DNA from: an uncultured Kineothrix sp.
GTDB lineage: Bacteria; Bacillota; Clostridia; Lachnospirales; Lachnospiraceae
Assembly: GCA_910587275.1 (NCBI GenBank)
Contig: CAJUMD010000130.1
Location: 1 to 8,791 of the forward strand
Direction: 5' to 3'
DNA length: 8,791 nt
The notes under the pieces are model-generated. The model ran no database searches and was not told the DNA's origin. It worked only from the letters and a program-made list of their open reading frames with translations. The translations under genes were made by a program, and so were the position numbers. Below, piece after piece: positions 1 through 6,619 of the stretch; within the stretch, counting starts at the first letter, position 1; every line of letters starts with the position of its first letter.

Positions 1-1901
1 GGAATTGCCACATGGTTTTCATCCACGCCCCGGTCGGAAAGAATCAGGATGTTGACGCCCTCCCGGTATACCCGGTCCACTTCCACGAACAGCCGCTCAA
101 TGGCGCGCTCCAGGCTGGTATTTTTGTAATAGGTAATCGGCACTACCCCCACTTTAAATCCGTCCGCCTTCATGTCCTTAATCTTCATGATATCCGTGTT
201 GGTGAGAATCGGATTGTTGACTTTCAATATATTACAGTTCTTCGGGGATTCCTCCAGCAGATTCCCTTCCGTACCGATGTAAATCGTGGTGGAAGTCACC
301 ACTTCCTCACGGATGGCATCGATGGGCGGGTTCGTCACCTGCGCAAAAAGCTGCTTAAAATAATGGAACAGCGGATGGTACGTCTTACTCAAAACCGGAA
401 GCGGGGTATCCACACCCATCGCTGCAATGGCTTCACTGCCGTTCTTTGCCATGGGAAGGATACTGGTTTTTAATTCCTCATAGGAATAGCCGAAGGCTTT
501 CTGCATCCGCTGCCGTTCCTCACAGGAAAATTCCGGCACCCTTTTGTTGGGAATCTTAAGCTCCTTTAAGGATACCAGATTGCTGTCCAGCCATTCGCCG
601 TAAGGCTGGGCACAGGCATATTTTTCCTTTAATTCCTCATCGTCAATAACCTTGCCCTTTACGGTATCCACCAACAGCATCTTGCCCGGACGCAGCCTTT
701 CTTTTACCACAATTTTCGTCGGGTCGATGTCCAGTACGCCCACTTCCGAGGAAAGAATGAGCTGGTCGCCGGCGGTAATCATATAGCGGGAAGGGCGCAG
801 ACCGTTCCGGTCAAGCACTGCCCCCATAATATCGCCGTCGGAGAAAAGAATGGATGCCGGACCGTCCCAAGGCTCCATCATGGTTGCGTAATACTGGTAA
901 AAGTCCTTCTTATGCTGATTCATGGTCTTGTTGTTTGCCCATGGCTCGGGAATCGTAATCATCACCGCAAGCGGCAGGTCCATGCCGCTCATCACGAGAA
1001 ATTCCAGCGTATTATCCAGCATGGCGGAATCGGAACCGGAAGCGTTGACCACCGGAAGCACTTTATGGAGCTGTCCGTGGAGGTGTTCGGATTCCATGTT
1101 TTCCTCACGGGCAAGCATCTTGTCCGCATTGCCGCGGATGGTATTGATTTCCCCGTTATGCACGATAAAGCGGTTCGGATGCGCCCGCTCCCAGCTCGGA
1201 TTGGTGTTCGTGGAAAAACGAGAATGCACAATGGCGATTGCCGATTCGTAATCCCGATCCTGCAAATCCATAAAAAAGGTACGAAGCTGCCCCACCAGGA
1301 ACATACCCTTATATACCACCGTCCTGCTCGAAAGGGAAACGACATACGTATTGTCACCGGACTGCTCGAACACACGCCGCACGATATAGAGCATCCGGTC
1401 AAACGCAAGCCCTTTTTCCACATGGGCGGGTTTCTTCACGTAACCCTGCATGATATAAGGCATACATTCCACCGCCTTGTGGCCGAGTACGGAAGGAACG
1501 ATGTCCACCTTGCGCCAGCCAAGGAACTCAAGTCCCTCTTTTTCCACAATGATTTCAAACATTTTCCTTGCCCGGTTCCTTTTCATTTCATCCTGCGGAA
1601 AGAAAAACATTCCCACGCCGTACTCCCGCTCCGCGCCCAGCTCTATGCCGAGGGGTTTCGTTACTTTCAACAGGAACTTATGCGGCACCTGCGTTAAGAT
1701 TCCCACACCGTCCCCGGTCTTCCCCTCCGCATCCTTTCCTGCTCTGTGCTCCAGGTTCTCCACGATTTTCAGCGCATTTTCCACCGTTTCATGGCTCTTT
1801 TTCCCTTTAATATTGACACAGGCGCCGATTCCGCAGTTATCGTGTTCAAATTCCTTCCGGTAAAGCGGCGCCTGCGGTACTGTCTTTTTTACATCAAACA
1901 T
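1..1901 (-). CDS. gltB: Glutamate synthase large subunit, N-terminal part (cut by window edge)
   Basis: Glutamate synthase makes two glutamates from glutamine and 2-oxoglutarate in cytosolic ammonium assimilation. The visible 633 codons of a protein that is normally about 1500 residues start MFDVKK. Residues 20-26 read HDNCGIG, placing the catalytic N-terminal nucleophile of the class II glutamine amidotransferase domain at Cys23; in this family a short propeptide is removed so that this Cys becomes residue 1. Further family landmarks are EHRAGKDAEGKTGDG, HSRFSTNTNPSWERAHP, HNGEINTIRGN, DRNGLRPSRY and SSEVGVLD, followed by the start of the central domain (VTNPPIDAIREE). The FMN-binding and beta-helix domains lie beyond the left edge. 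The reading frame is open at the places checked. The start at 1901 has an AGAGGAGAGG ribosome binding site (1909-1918) seven bases upstream. A small subunit gene would be expected further downstream, outside the window. Family assignment is certain. Confidence 0.97.
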   Translation of the reverse strand, partial: MFDVKKTVPQAPLYRKEFEHDNCGIGACVNIKGKKSHETVENALKIVENLEHRAGKDAEGKTGDGVGILTQVPHKFLLKVTKPLGIELGAEREYGVGMFFFPQDEMKRNRARKMFEIIVEKEGLEFLGWRKVDIVPSVLGHKAVECMPYIMQGYVKKPAHVEKGLAFDRMLYIVRRVFEQSGDNTYVVSLSSRTVVYKGMFLVGQLRTFFMDLQDRDYESAIAIVHSRFSTNTNPSWERAHPNRFIVHNGEINTIRGNADKMLAREENMESEHLHGQLHKVLPVVNASGSDSAMLDNTLEFLVMSGMDLPLAVMITIPEPWANNKTMNQHKKDFYQYYATMMEPWDGPASILFSDGDIMGAVLDRNGLRPSRYMITAGDQLILSSEVGVLDIDPTKIVVKERLRPGKMLLVDTVKGKVIDDEELKEKYACAQPYGEWLDSNLVSLKELKIPNKRVPEFSCEERQRMQKAFGYSYEELKTSILPMAKNGSEAIAAMGVDTPLPVLSKTYHPLFHYFKQLFAQVTNPPIDAIREEVVTSTTIYIGTEGNLLEESPKNCNILKVNNPILTNTDIMKIKDMKADGFKVGVVPITYYKNTSLERAIERLFVEVDRVYREGVNILILSDRGVDENHVAI

Positions 1902-1967
1902 ACTCTTTCCTCTCCTCTCTCCCATATTCCATCGGGCACCCACCAGCTTTGGCGGCATACTTCTTCT

Positions 1968-2021
1968 GCACGGAGCTGCACATAAAAAAAGCCGCACTGA
2001 GCCCTTCCTGCGCTCCGTTGC
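1968..2021 (-). promoter_or_regulatory. Candidate antiterminator pairing in the gltB leader
   Basis: The minus-strand segment at 2021-2009 (GCAACGGAGCGCA) can pair with 1980-1968 (TGCAGCTCCGTGC), giving 12 base pairs with one single-base bulge on each side (2018 and 1977). The upstream arm is largely the same stretch that forms the 5' arm of the terminator hairpin (2024-2012), so the two structures exclude each other, and the terminator's 3' arm and T-run would sit in the loop. This is the arrangement of a transcription attenuator. I do not recognise a T-box motif, a glutamine riboswitch core or any other named leader RNA here, so the signal it senses is unknown. Confidence 0.5.
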
Positions 2022-2024
2022 GAC
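1984..2024 (-). terminator. Intrinsic terminator-like hairpin in the gltB leader (possible attenuator)
   Basis: Read on the minus strand, GTCGCA (2024-2019) pairs with TGCGGC (1996-1991), and inside it GAGC (2015-2012) pairs with GCTC (2002-1999) across a 9-base loop. Seven T residues (1990-1984) follow at once. This has the form of a rho-independent terminator. It lies between the predicted promoter and gltB and begins only about five bases after the predicted start point. No same-strand gene ends upstream of it inside the window, so it makes most sense as a leader attenuator producing a transcript of roughly 45 bases. The stem is interrupted by a small internal loop and has one G-T pair, so its strength is moderate. 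Confidence 0.6.
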
Positions 2025-2036
2025 TTGCTAGAGAAT

Positions 2037-2065
2037 ACTATACACCTTTTTCCCTTGCTTGTAAA
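2037..2065 (-). promoter_or_regulatory. Predicted sigma-A promoter of gltB
   Basis: On the minus strand a -35 hexamer TTTACA (2060-2065) is followed after exactly 17 bases by a -10 hexamer TATAGT (2037-2042). This is close to the vegetative consensus TTGACA-17-TATAAT. Transcription would start near 2029-2030, giving a gltB leader of about 130 bases. No other equally good promoter was seen between here and the gltB start. Experimental support is absent, so this is a sequence prediction. Confidence 0.65.
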
Positions 2066-2291
2066 TAGCTTTTTTCCTTTGAATTGTCAGATAATTTATC
2101 ATTTCATAAATCCCCCTCCTATATTCTGTTATTTCATTCCAGCATCCTATAATTATCAGACATATTGCAATTAGTGCATCCATGTGTTCCCTGCAGAACA
2201 ACGGACCGTTAAAAGCAAAGACCGAGGGGCGAAACAGACTTCCGTTCTTTACCATACATAATAAATTCTTAATGATAAATACCAAAGAATG

Positions 2292-2300
2292 TGGTATTAT
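2292..2300 (+). promoter_or_regulatory. Possible extended -10 promoter element for the GNAT/M24 unit
   Basis: The sequence TGGTATTAT fits an extended -10 element (TGN followed by TATTAT). No good -35 hexamer stands 17 bases upstream, which extended -10 promoters can tolerate. It would give a leader of about 140 bases before the start at 2449. A second, weaker possibility is TATAAC around 2339-2344. Both are tentative. Confidence 0.3.
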
Positions 2301-2431
2301 AGACGAAAACATATTATTTCAGAAAGTTTGCAAAGTCGTATAACCCCCGGACAGAATTATTTGAAACGGCTTTGCTTTGCGTGATATCAGCCAATTGGGG
2401 AATCAATACTATCCGAATGAATCGTAATAAT

Positions 2432-2439
2432 AAGGAAGG
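2432..2439 (+). promoter_or_regulatory. Ribosome binding site that decides the GNAT start
   Basis: AAGGAAGG ends directly before the ATG at 2440, leaving no spacer, but lies nine bases before the second in-frame ATG at 2449. Normal spacing therefore favours initiation at 2449 over 2440. Confidence 0.65.
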
Positions 2440-2448
2440 ATGCCATAT

Positions 2449-2904
2449 ATGATTAGAGAAATAGTGAAAAACGATTTAGACGGTTTATTAAGATTGTATA
2501 TGCAGCTACATGATAATCCTATGCCGGAAAAAACGGCTGGACTTTTACAGATTTGGGATGATATTTTTCAGGATAAAAATCATCATGTGATTGTTGCTGA
2601 AGAAAACGGGAAAATCGTATCTTCTTGTGTCTGCGTCATCATTCCCAATATGACTCACAACCAGCAGCCGTATGCTTTTATTGAAAATGTGATAACTGAT
2701 GAAAAGTTCAGAAAAAGAGGGCTGGCAACGCAATGCCTGAATTTTGCAAAAGAGATTGCCCTAAAAGAAAACTGCTATAAAATGATGCTGCTAACAGGCT
2801 CTAAGAAAGAAAGTACATTGGATTTTTACAGAAAGGCAGGTTACAACAGTGACGATAAAACAGCATTTATTCAATGGATATCGCATGGCAAAGGAAACGC
2901 TTGA
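2449..2904 (+). CDS. GNAT family N-acetyltransferase
   Basis: A 151-residue cytosolic protein of the usual length for a single GNAT domain, a family that transfers an acetyl group from acetyl-CoA to an amine. The start MIREIVKNDLDGLL gives the typical first strand and helix. Residues 76-94 hold strand 4 and motif A, with the acetyl-CoA pyrophosphate loop RKRGLA at 88-93. Residues 125-132 (DFYRKAGY) are the motif B helix end common to the family. The substrate cannot be read from the sequence. The final 20 bases overlap the start of the M24 peptidase-like gene in another frame, so the two are probably translated together. Codon use is AT-rich (many AAA, ATA, TTA, GAA codons), unlike the CCG/GGC-rich minus-strand genes on both sides, which suggests transfer. 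The start at 2449 is chosen by ribosome binding site spacing; 2440 is the alternative. Confidence 0.9.
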   Translation: MIREIVKNDLDGLLRLYMQLHDNPMPEKTAGLLQIWDDIFQDKNHHVIVAEENGKIVSSCVCVIIPNMTHNQQPYAFIENVITDEKFRKRGLATQCLNFAKEIALKENCYKMMLLTGSKKESTLDFYRKAGYNSDDKTAFIQWISHGKGNA

Positions 2905-3592
2905 CTTGTATTGCACAATGCAAAACTTAAACCGGGCAACTATAAAGTATGCTGCCGGCATGATTAAAGTCGGGATGAATCTACCAGATATTAAAGCATT
3001 GTGTGAAAATTATTTGTTGGAAAATGGCGCAGATTCATTTTGGTATTGGGATGTTGGCGCGTTTGTTTTTGCAGGAGATGAAACTGCCGTTTCCGTATCA
3101 GGCAAAGATTATAAAGTGACGGATAGAACCGTACAGGAAAATGATATTATCACGATTGATTTAAGTCCTCAAAAAAATAACATTTGGGGAGATTATGCAA
3201 GGACGCTTGTATTAGAAAATGGCGTTTTATGTGATGAAACTGACAGAATAAAAAATGGCGAATGGCGGAGAGGATTACAGATGGAAGAATATCTGCATAA
3301 AACTCTAATTGATGCAGCAACGCCGGATATGACATTTGAAGAATTATATTACTTTATGAATGATTTTATAGTGAAAAAAGGATTTCTTAATTTGGATTTT
3401 CTTGGAAATCTTGGACATTCCATTGTAAAAAATAGAAATGACAGGATATATACAGAAAAGGGAAACCATAAAAAATTATCAGATGTTGAACTGTTTACCT
3501 TTGAACCGCACATTAGTATTCCTGATTCCAAATATGGATATAAGAGAGAAGATATCTATTATTTTGATAACGGCAAGTTAATAAAATTATAG
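2885..3592 (+). CDS. M24 family metallopeptidase-like protein (aminopeptidase P / methionine aminopeptidase fold)
   Basis: A 235-residue protein consisting of the 'pita-bread' M24 catalytic domain alone, without the extra N-terminal domain of full aminopeptidase P. The five dinuclear metal ligands of the family can be placed: Asp92 (ITIDLSP), Asp103 (WGDYART), His178 (NLGHSIV), Glu207 (FTFEPHI) and Glu222 (YKREDIYYF). It therefore looks catalytically able, probably removing an N-terminal residue or acting on a small peptide or dipeptide, but it could also be one of the M24 members with non-peptide substrates. The chosen ATG has a weak GGA six bases upstream and overlaps the GNAT gene by 20 bases, so it likely depends on translational coupling. 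A GTG at 2849 would add 12 residues and cannot be excluded. It shares the AT-rich composition of the GNAT gene. It converges on the amidohydrolase gene with a 20-base gap and no visible terminator. Confidence 0.85.
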   Translation: MAKETLDLYCTMQNLNRATIKYAAGMIKVGMNLPDIKALCENYLLENGADSFWYWDVGAFVFAGDETAVSVSGKDYKVTDRTVQENDIITIDLSPQKNNIWGDYARTLVLENGVLCDETDRIKNGEWRRGLQMEEYLHKTLIDAATPDMTFEELYYFMNDFIVKKGFLNLDFLGNLGHSIVKNRNDRIYTEKGNHKKLSDVELFTFEPHISIPDSKYGYKREDIYYFDNGKLIKL

Positions 3593-3612
3593 ACCGCATA
3601 GATGAAAGGAAA

Positions 3613-5262
3613 TTATACCTCTTTAACCGATATGGTAAGAAAAGGACGCACGGCTCCGGCAGCCTTTTTCCGGTAAAGACTCACACCTTCCTTTATCGTT
3701 TCCTCCACTCCGATGTCTTTTAACGCCATCTTATCCGTTTTCAGCGGATTGGCTTCCAAAATCACGAAATCCGCCAGTTTCCCTTCTTCCACTGTCCCTT
3801 TCCGGTCTTCCTCATGATAGGCATAAGCAGCATGGACGGTCACACCTTTTAAGGCATCAAAAACGGAGATGCACTGTTCCTCCCCGATTTTAACGCCCTT
3901 TCTGGTCACACGGTTCACCGCACACCAAACGGTCTGCATCATATCCGGCTTTAACACCGGACTGTCCTGATGGAAATTATAGTACAGCCCCCTTTCCAGT
4001 GCGGACTTTACGGGACTGATTCTTCCTCCCCGTCCGGGTCCCAGGTTTTTCAGGTGTACATCCCCCCAATAATACGTATGGGCGACAAACAGGGAAGGAA
4101 TCATTCCAAGCTCCGTCATCCGGTCCAACTGATCGTCCCGGACTGTCTGGCAGTGTATCATGACCGGACGCAAATCCTTTCCCGGCTTTCCCAATGCCTC
4201 CAGCGCTTTTCCGTAGCAGCGCAGATATTGGTCGGATGCCGCATCGCCGTTACAGTGTGCCAATAGCTGGTAATTTCCGGCAATGGCATCCCTTGCCGCC
4301 TGCTCCACTTCTCCGTCCGTGTGGGCGGGGTAACCGCATTCCTCCCTGCCTTCATAGGGACGGGTGAGCCATGCCGTCTTTCCCTGGGGCGAACCGTCCA
4401 AAACGATTTTCCCTCCCCCGATTTGAAACCGGTGCCAGTAATGCCCTGCCGCTTCGGGATATTCCCGCAGCAACGCCTGTATTTCCCTTCCGTCAGCCAG
4501 CACATAAGCCACCACATCCACATGAAGCAGGTTTTGCCGTGCCAACCGGAGGTATTCCTTCACCGTCTCTCCCGACGCCCCGCCGTCCTGCACGGTGGTG
4601 ACACCGTATTTTAAATAAATGTTTTGGACCTCCTCCATCTGCCTTACCGGGTCCATGTCCAGCCTGGAAAATGCTTTCCCCAGCACGGGCATCACCGCCG
4701 GCAGTTCTTCCAAATAACCGTCGGGTTCCCCGCTGCCGTCCCTCCCAATGCGTCCGCCTTTCGGGTCCTTTGTTTTTCGGGAAATTCCTGCCTCCCTTAA
4801 CAGCGGCGTATTTGCCACCGCCATATGCCCGGAAGTGTGAAACAGACAAATGGGTATGGTATCGGACACCCGGTCCAGTACTTTTGCCGTAGGATGCGCT
4901 TCTTCCTTCAGAAAATTGTGGTCATACCCGCACGCCACCACCGCCCCGTTTTCACCGATTCTATTCTTTTTTATATACTGTTCCAATGCCGAAACGATAT
5001 CCCCAAAGTCCCCGCATCCCGAAAGGTCCGCAAAAGAAGAAAACTGGGAAAACATCGCCATATGGCTGTGCGCATCGATAAAAGACGGCATCAGCGTTTT
5101 CCCCTGCAGGTCAATCCGCTTTGCCCCCGCATCCGCCAAACGTTCCGCTTCTTCCCGCGTCCCTACATATGCAATCTTCCCGTCCTTCACCCACACCGCT
5201 TCCGGCGCATCGTCTTCCTTTACCATGGTCAGGATATCCCCACCGTAAAATATTTTCTGCAT
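3613..5262 (-). CDS. YtcJ-like amidohydrolase (amidohydrolase family 3)
   Basis: A 549-residue metal-dependent hydrolase of the YtcJ/amidohydrolase_3 family, whose characterised relatives include an N-substituted formamide deformylase; the actual substrate is unknown. Residues 1-60 form the N-terminal part of the small beta domain, leading into the metal-binding DAHSH motif (His65, His67). Later landmarks are Lys285 in GGGKIVLDGSPQG (likely the carboxylated bridging lysine), His336 (LLAHCNGDA), His370 (MIHCQTV) and Asp433 (HQDSPV), so the active site appears complete. The C-terminal segment GTVEEGKLADFVIL is the typical return to the beta domain. There is no signal peptide, so it acts in the cytosol. 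An AAGGAGG site (5270-5276) seven bases upstream fixes the start. It follows the DHHW gene after 100 bases that hold no promoter I trust and only a weak hairpin, so it may be the last gene of that operon. Confidence 0.9.
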   Translation of the reverse strand: MQKIFYGGDILTMVKEDDAPEAVWVKDGKIAYVGTREEAERLADAGAKRIDLQGKTLMPSFIDAHSHMAMFSQFSSFADLSGCGDFGDIVSALEQYIKKNRIGENGAVVACGYDHNFLKEEAHPTAKVLDRVSDTIPICLFHTSGHMAVANTPLLREAGISRKTKDPKGGRIGRDGSGEPDGYLEELPAVMPVLGKAFSRLDMDPVRQMEEVQNIYLKYGVTTVQDGGASGETVKEYLRLARQNLLHVDVVAYVLADGREIQALLREYPEAAGHYWHRFQIGGGKIVLDGSPQGKTAWLTRPYEGREECGYPAHTDGEVEQAARDAIAGNYQLLAHCNGDAASDQYLRCYGKALEALGKPGKDLRPVMIHCQTVRDDQLDRMTELGMIPSLFVAHTYYWGDVHLKNLGPGRGGRISPVKSALERGLYYNFHQDSPVLKPDMMQTVWCAVNRVTRKGVKIGEEQCISVFDALKGVTVHAAYAYHEEDRKGTVEEGKLADFVILEANPLKTDKMALKDIGVEETIKEGVSLYRKKAAGAVRPFLTISVKEV

Positions 5263-5362
5263 CCCGTTTCCTCCTTATTCCGATACGCCCGTACACCGTC
5301 ATGCCATCCCTGCATCCAAAACAGGAAGGGAGCCCGCAACCGTCACGTATGCCCTCCCCATA

Positions 5363-6550
5363 TTACTTTAATGTCCCGCTGTGGTTTAACACAAGCGTAC
5401 TGTACAAAAACAACACATCACAATTTTCAAAATCCACAAACTGTCCCAACTGCTCCGGGTGGATGTAACGGATATCCACCAGCGTAATCTGTGCATAACC
5501 GCCGGCAAGCAGCGGGGCGATACTCGATCCGAACGAATCCCGGAACAGGACCAGTTTTTTATCCGTCCGGGCATGGGGATTTTTCACTGTAAGAAGGGAA
5601 AGGGAACCCGACAGAAACATCTCATAAGGGTCCCGCCCCGCTGCTTTTTCCATGTCATAGACCGCTATCTCCTTTCCGTTCTGCCAGTCATAGACTTCAC
5701 AGGCAAGGATGTCTTCCCCCACCACATACTGCAAACGGTCCGGTGCAAGGGGCAACGCCGCCTGCCCATGGTAAACACCGTAAAAATCCTGCTCCAGCGT
5801 GCGGATTTCATAATCCTGCACAAGTTCCGTCCCCATTGCCCGTGCCAGCCGGTCCGCCACATCCGAGATCCGCTCCTGCCGCCAATGGGTATCCGTCCGG
5901 TAATAATCATCCCGCTCCAGCAAATCAGAAACCGGAATATACTCCGCAAAATCCGCAAGGTCCGCCATCTGCTTCTCAAAATCCGCATAATCCATCGAAA
6001 GATGCCCGCTTCCCTCCGCCAAGAAACAATTCTTATCCGGTATCACACACAAATAAACTTTATTTTCATCCGTCAAATATTTCCCGCAGACCAGGCGGAA
6101 CCGCTCCGCCGCCCGGACCAGGGAATCCCTGTCCATGGGATATTCCATGGCGGCAAGAAACCCGTCCGCCTCATAAATCCCGTTATTGTCCTGCCTGAAA
6201 AATACGTTCCGTGCCGCCGCCGCTTTGATTCCACGGAAAGCATCCCGGAAAGGAAAAGTATCTGCCGCATAATCCTCAAAACCGGACATAAACCGCCCGC
6301 TCCACACACTCTCCGCCGACAGAACGGGCATGGGCGTAAGCATACGCCGTTCGCTTTCCGAATACCGGTCTTTCGGCAGAAACAGGCAGAACAGGAAACC
6401 TCCGGCAAGCAGGAATATAAATACCCCGCACAAAATCCCGTCCTTCTTTCCGGTTCCCTCACCTTCCTCCGCGCCCCTGTGTTTTTTCCCACCGGCTCCC
6501 GTATCCGGTCCGGTATTTTTTTCCCTGTTATCATCCGGATATTCCATCAT
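5363..6550 (-). CDS. DHHW / AlgJ-like membrane-anchored SGNH O-acyltransferase
   Basis: A 395-residue protein that probably performs the extracytoplasmic step of O-acetylation, taking the acyl group delivered by the neighbouring MBOAT protein. Residues 1-38 are a polar cytoplasmic tail rich in Gly, Glu and Lys; residues 39-58 are one hydrophobic membrane helix; the remainder is extracellular. After the helix comes the YSESERRML-type segment typical of the DHHW family, then the catalytic Asp-x-His-Trp motif at 220-223 (DTHW) and the serine motif RDSF at 337-340 with Ser339 as nucleophile, matching the Ser-His-Asp arrangement of AlgJ and AlgX. All three catalytic residues are therefore present. 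An AAGGAGG site (6558-6564) seven bases upstream supports the first of two adjacent ATGs. It lies 69 bases after the MBOAT gene on the same strand. The acceptor polymer cannot be inferred from the window. Confidence 0.87.
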   Translation of the reverse strand: MMEYPDDNREKNTGPDTGAGGKKHRGAEEGEGTGKKDGILCGVFIFLLAGGFLFCLFLPKDRYSESERRMLTPMPVLSAESVWSGRFMSGFEDYAADTFPFRDAFRGIKAAAARNVFFRQDNNGIYEADGFLAAMEYPMDRDSLVRAAERFRLVCGKYLTDENKVYLCVIPDKNCFLAEGSGHLSMDYADFEKQMADLADFAEYIPVSDLLERDDYYRTDTHWRQERISDVADRLARAMGTELVQDYEIRTLEQDFYGVYHGQAALPLAPDRLQYVVGEDILACEVYDWQNGKEIAVYDMEKAAGRDPYEMFLSGSLSLLTVKNPHARTDKKLVLFRDSFGSSIAPLLAGGYAQITLVDIRYIHPEQLGQFVDFENCDVLFLYSTLVLNHSGTLK

Positions 6551-6619
6551 ATGCCAGCCTCCTTAAGCAATGAAATCCTTCCGCCATCCGGTCTGTGTGC
6601 ACCGTTGGCATACCATTCC

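Larger units (their letters stand above)
1902..2448. other. Divergent intergenic region between gltB and the GNAT gene
   Basis: This 547-base stretch has no convincing gene. Its left end holds the gltB ribosome binding site, attenuator-like hairpins and promoter, described separately. Bases 2066-2290 are AT-rich with nothing recognisable; a 94-codon minus-strand reading frame (2028-2312) covers part of it but overlaps the promoter and resembles no family. The right part holds a possible plus-strand promoter near 2292-2300 and an imperfect GCAAAG / CTTTGC repeat (2330-2335 with 2370-2375) of unknown meaning. Confidence 0.7.

Noticed and set aside
912..1697. Long plus-strand open frame opposite gltB
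   Set aside because: It is antisense to a clearly coding, conserved gltB frame and has a His/Arg-rich shadow composition without family motifs.
2028..2312. A 94-codon minus-strand open frame upstream of gltB
   Set aside because: It overlaps the predicted gltB promoter and the upstream end of the leader, matches no family I know, and the region's low GC makes chance open frames of odd composition plausible.
3651..3669. Plus-strand GGCT-loop-AGCC followed by five T, possible terminator for the M24 gene
   Set aside because: The stem is only four base pairs and lies within the coding 3' end of the amidohydrolase, where the Ala/Gly codons explain the sequence.
5263..5362. GGGAG/CTCCC hairpin after the DHHW gene as a terminator
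   Set aside because: It is a five-base stem with a loop of about 20 bases and no proper T-run, too weak to call.
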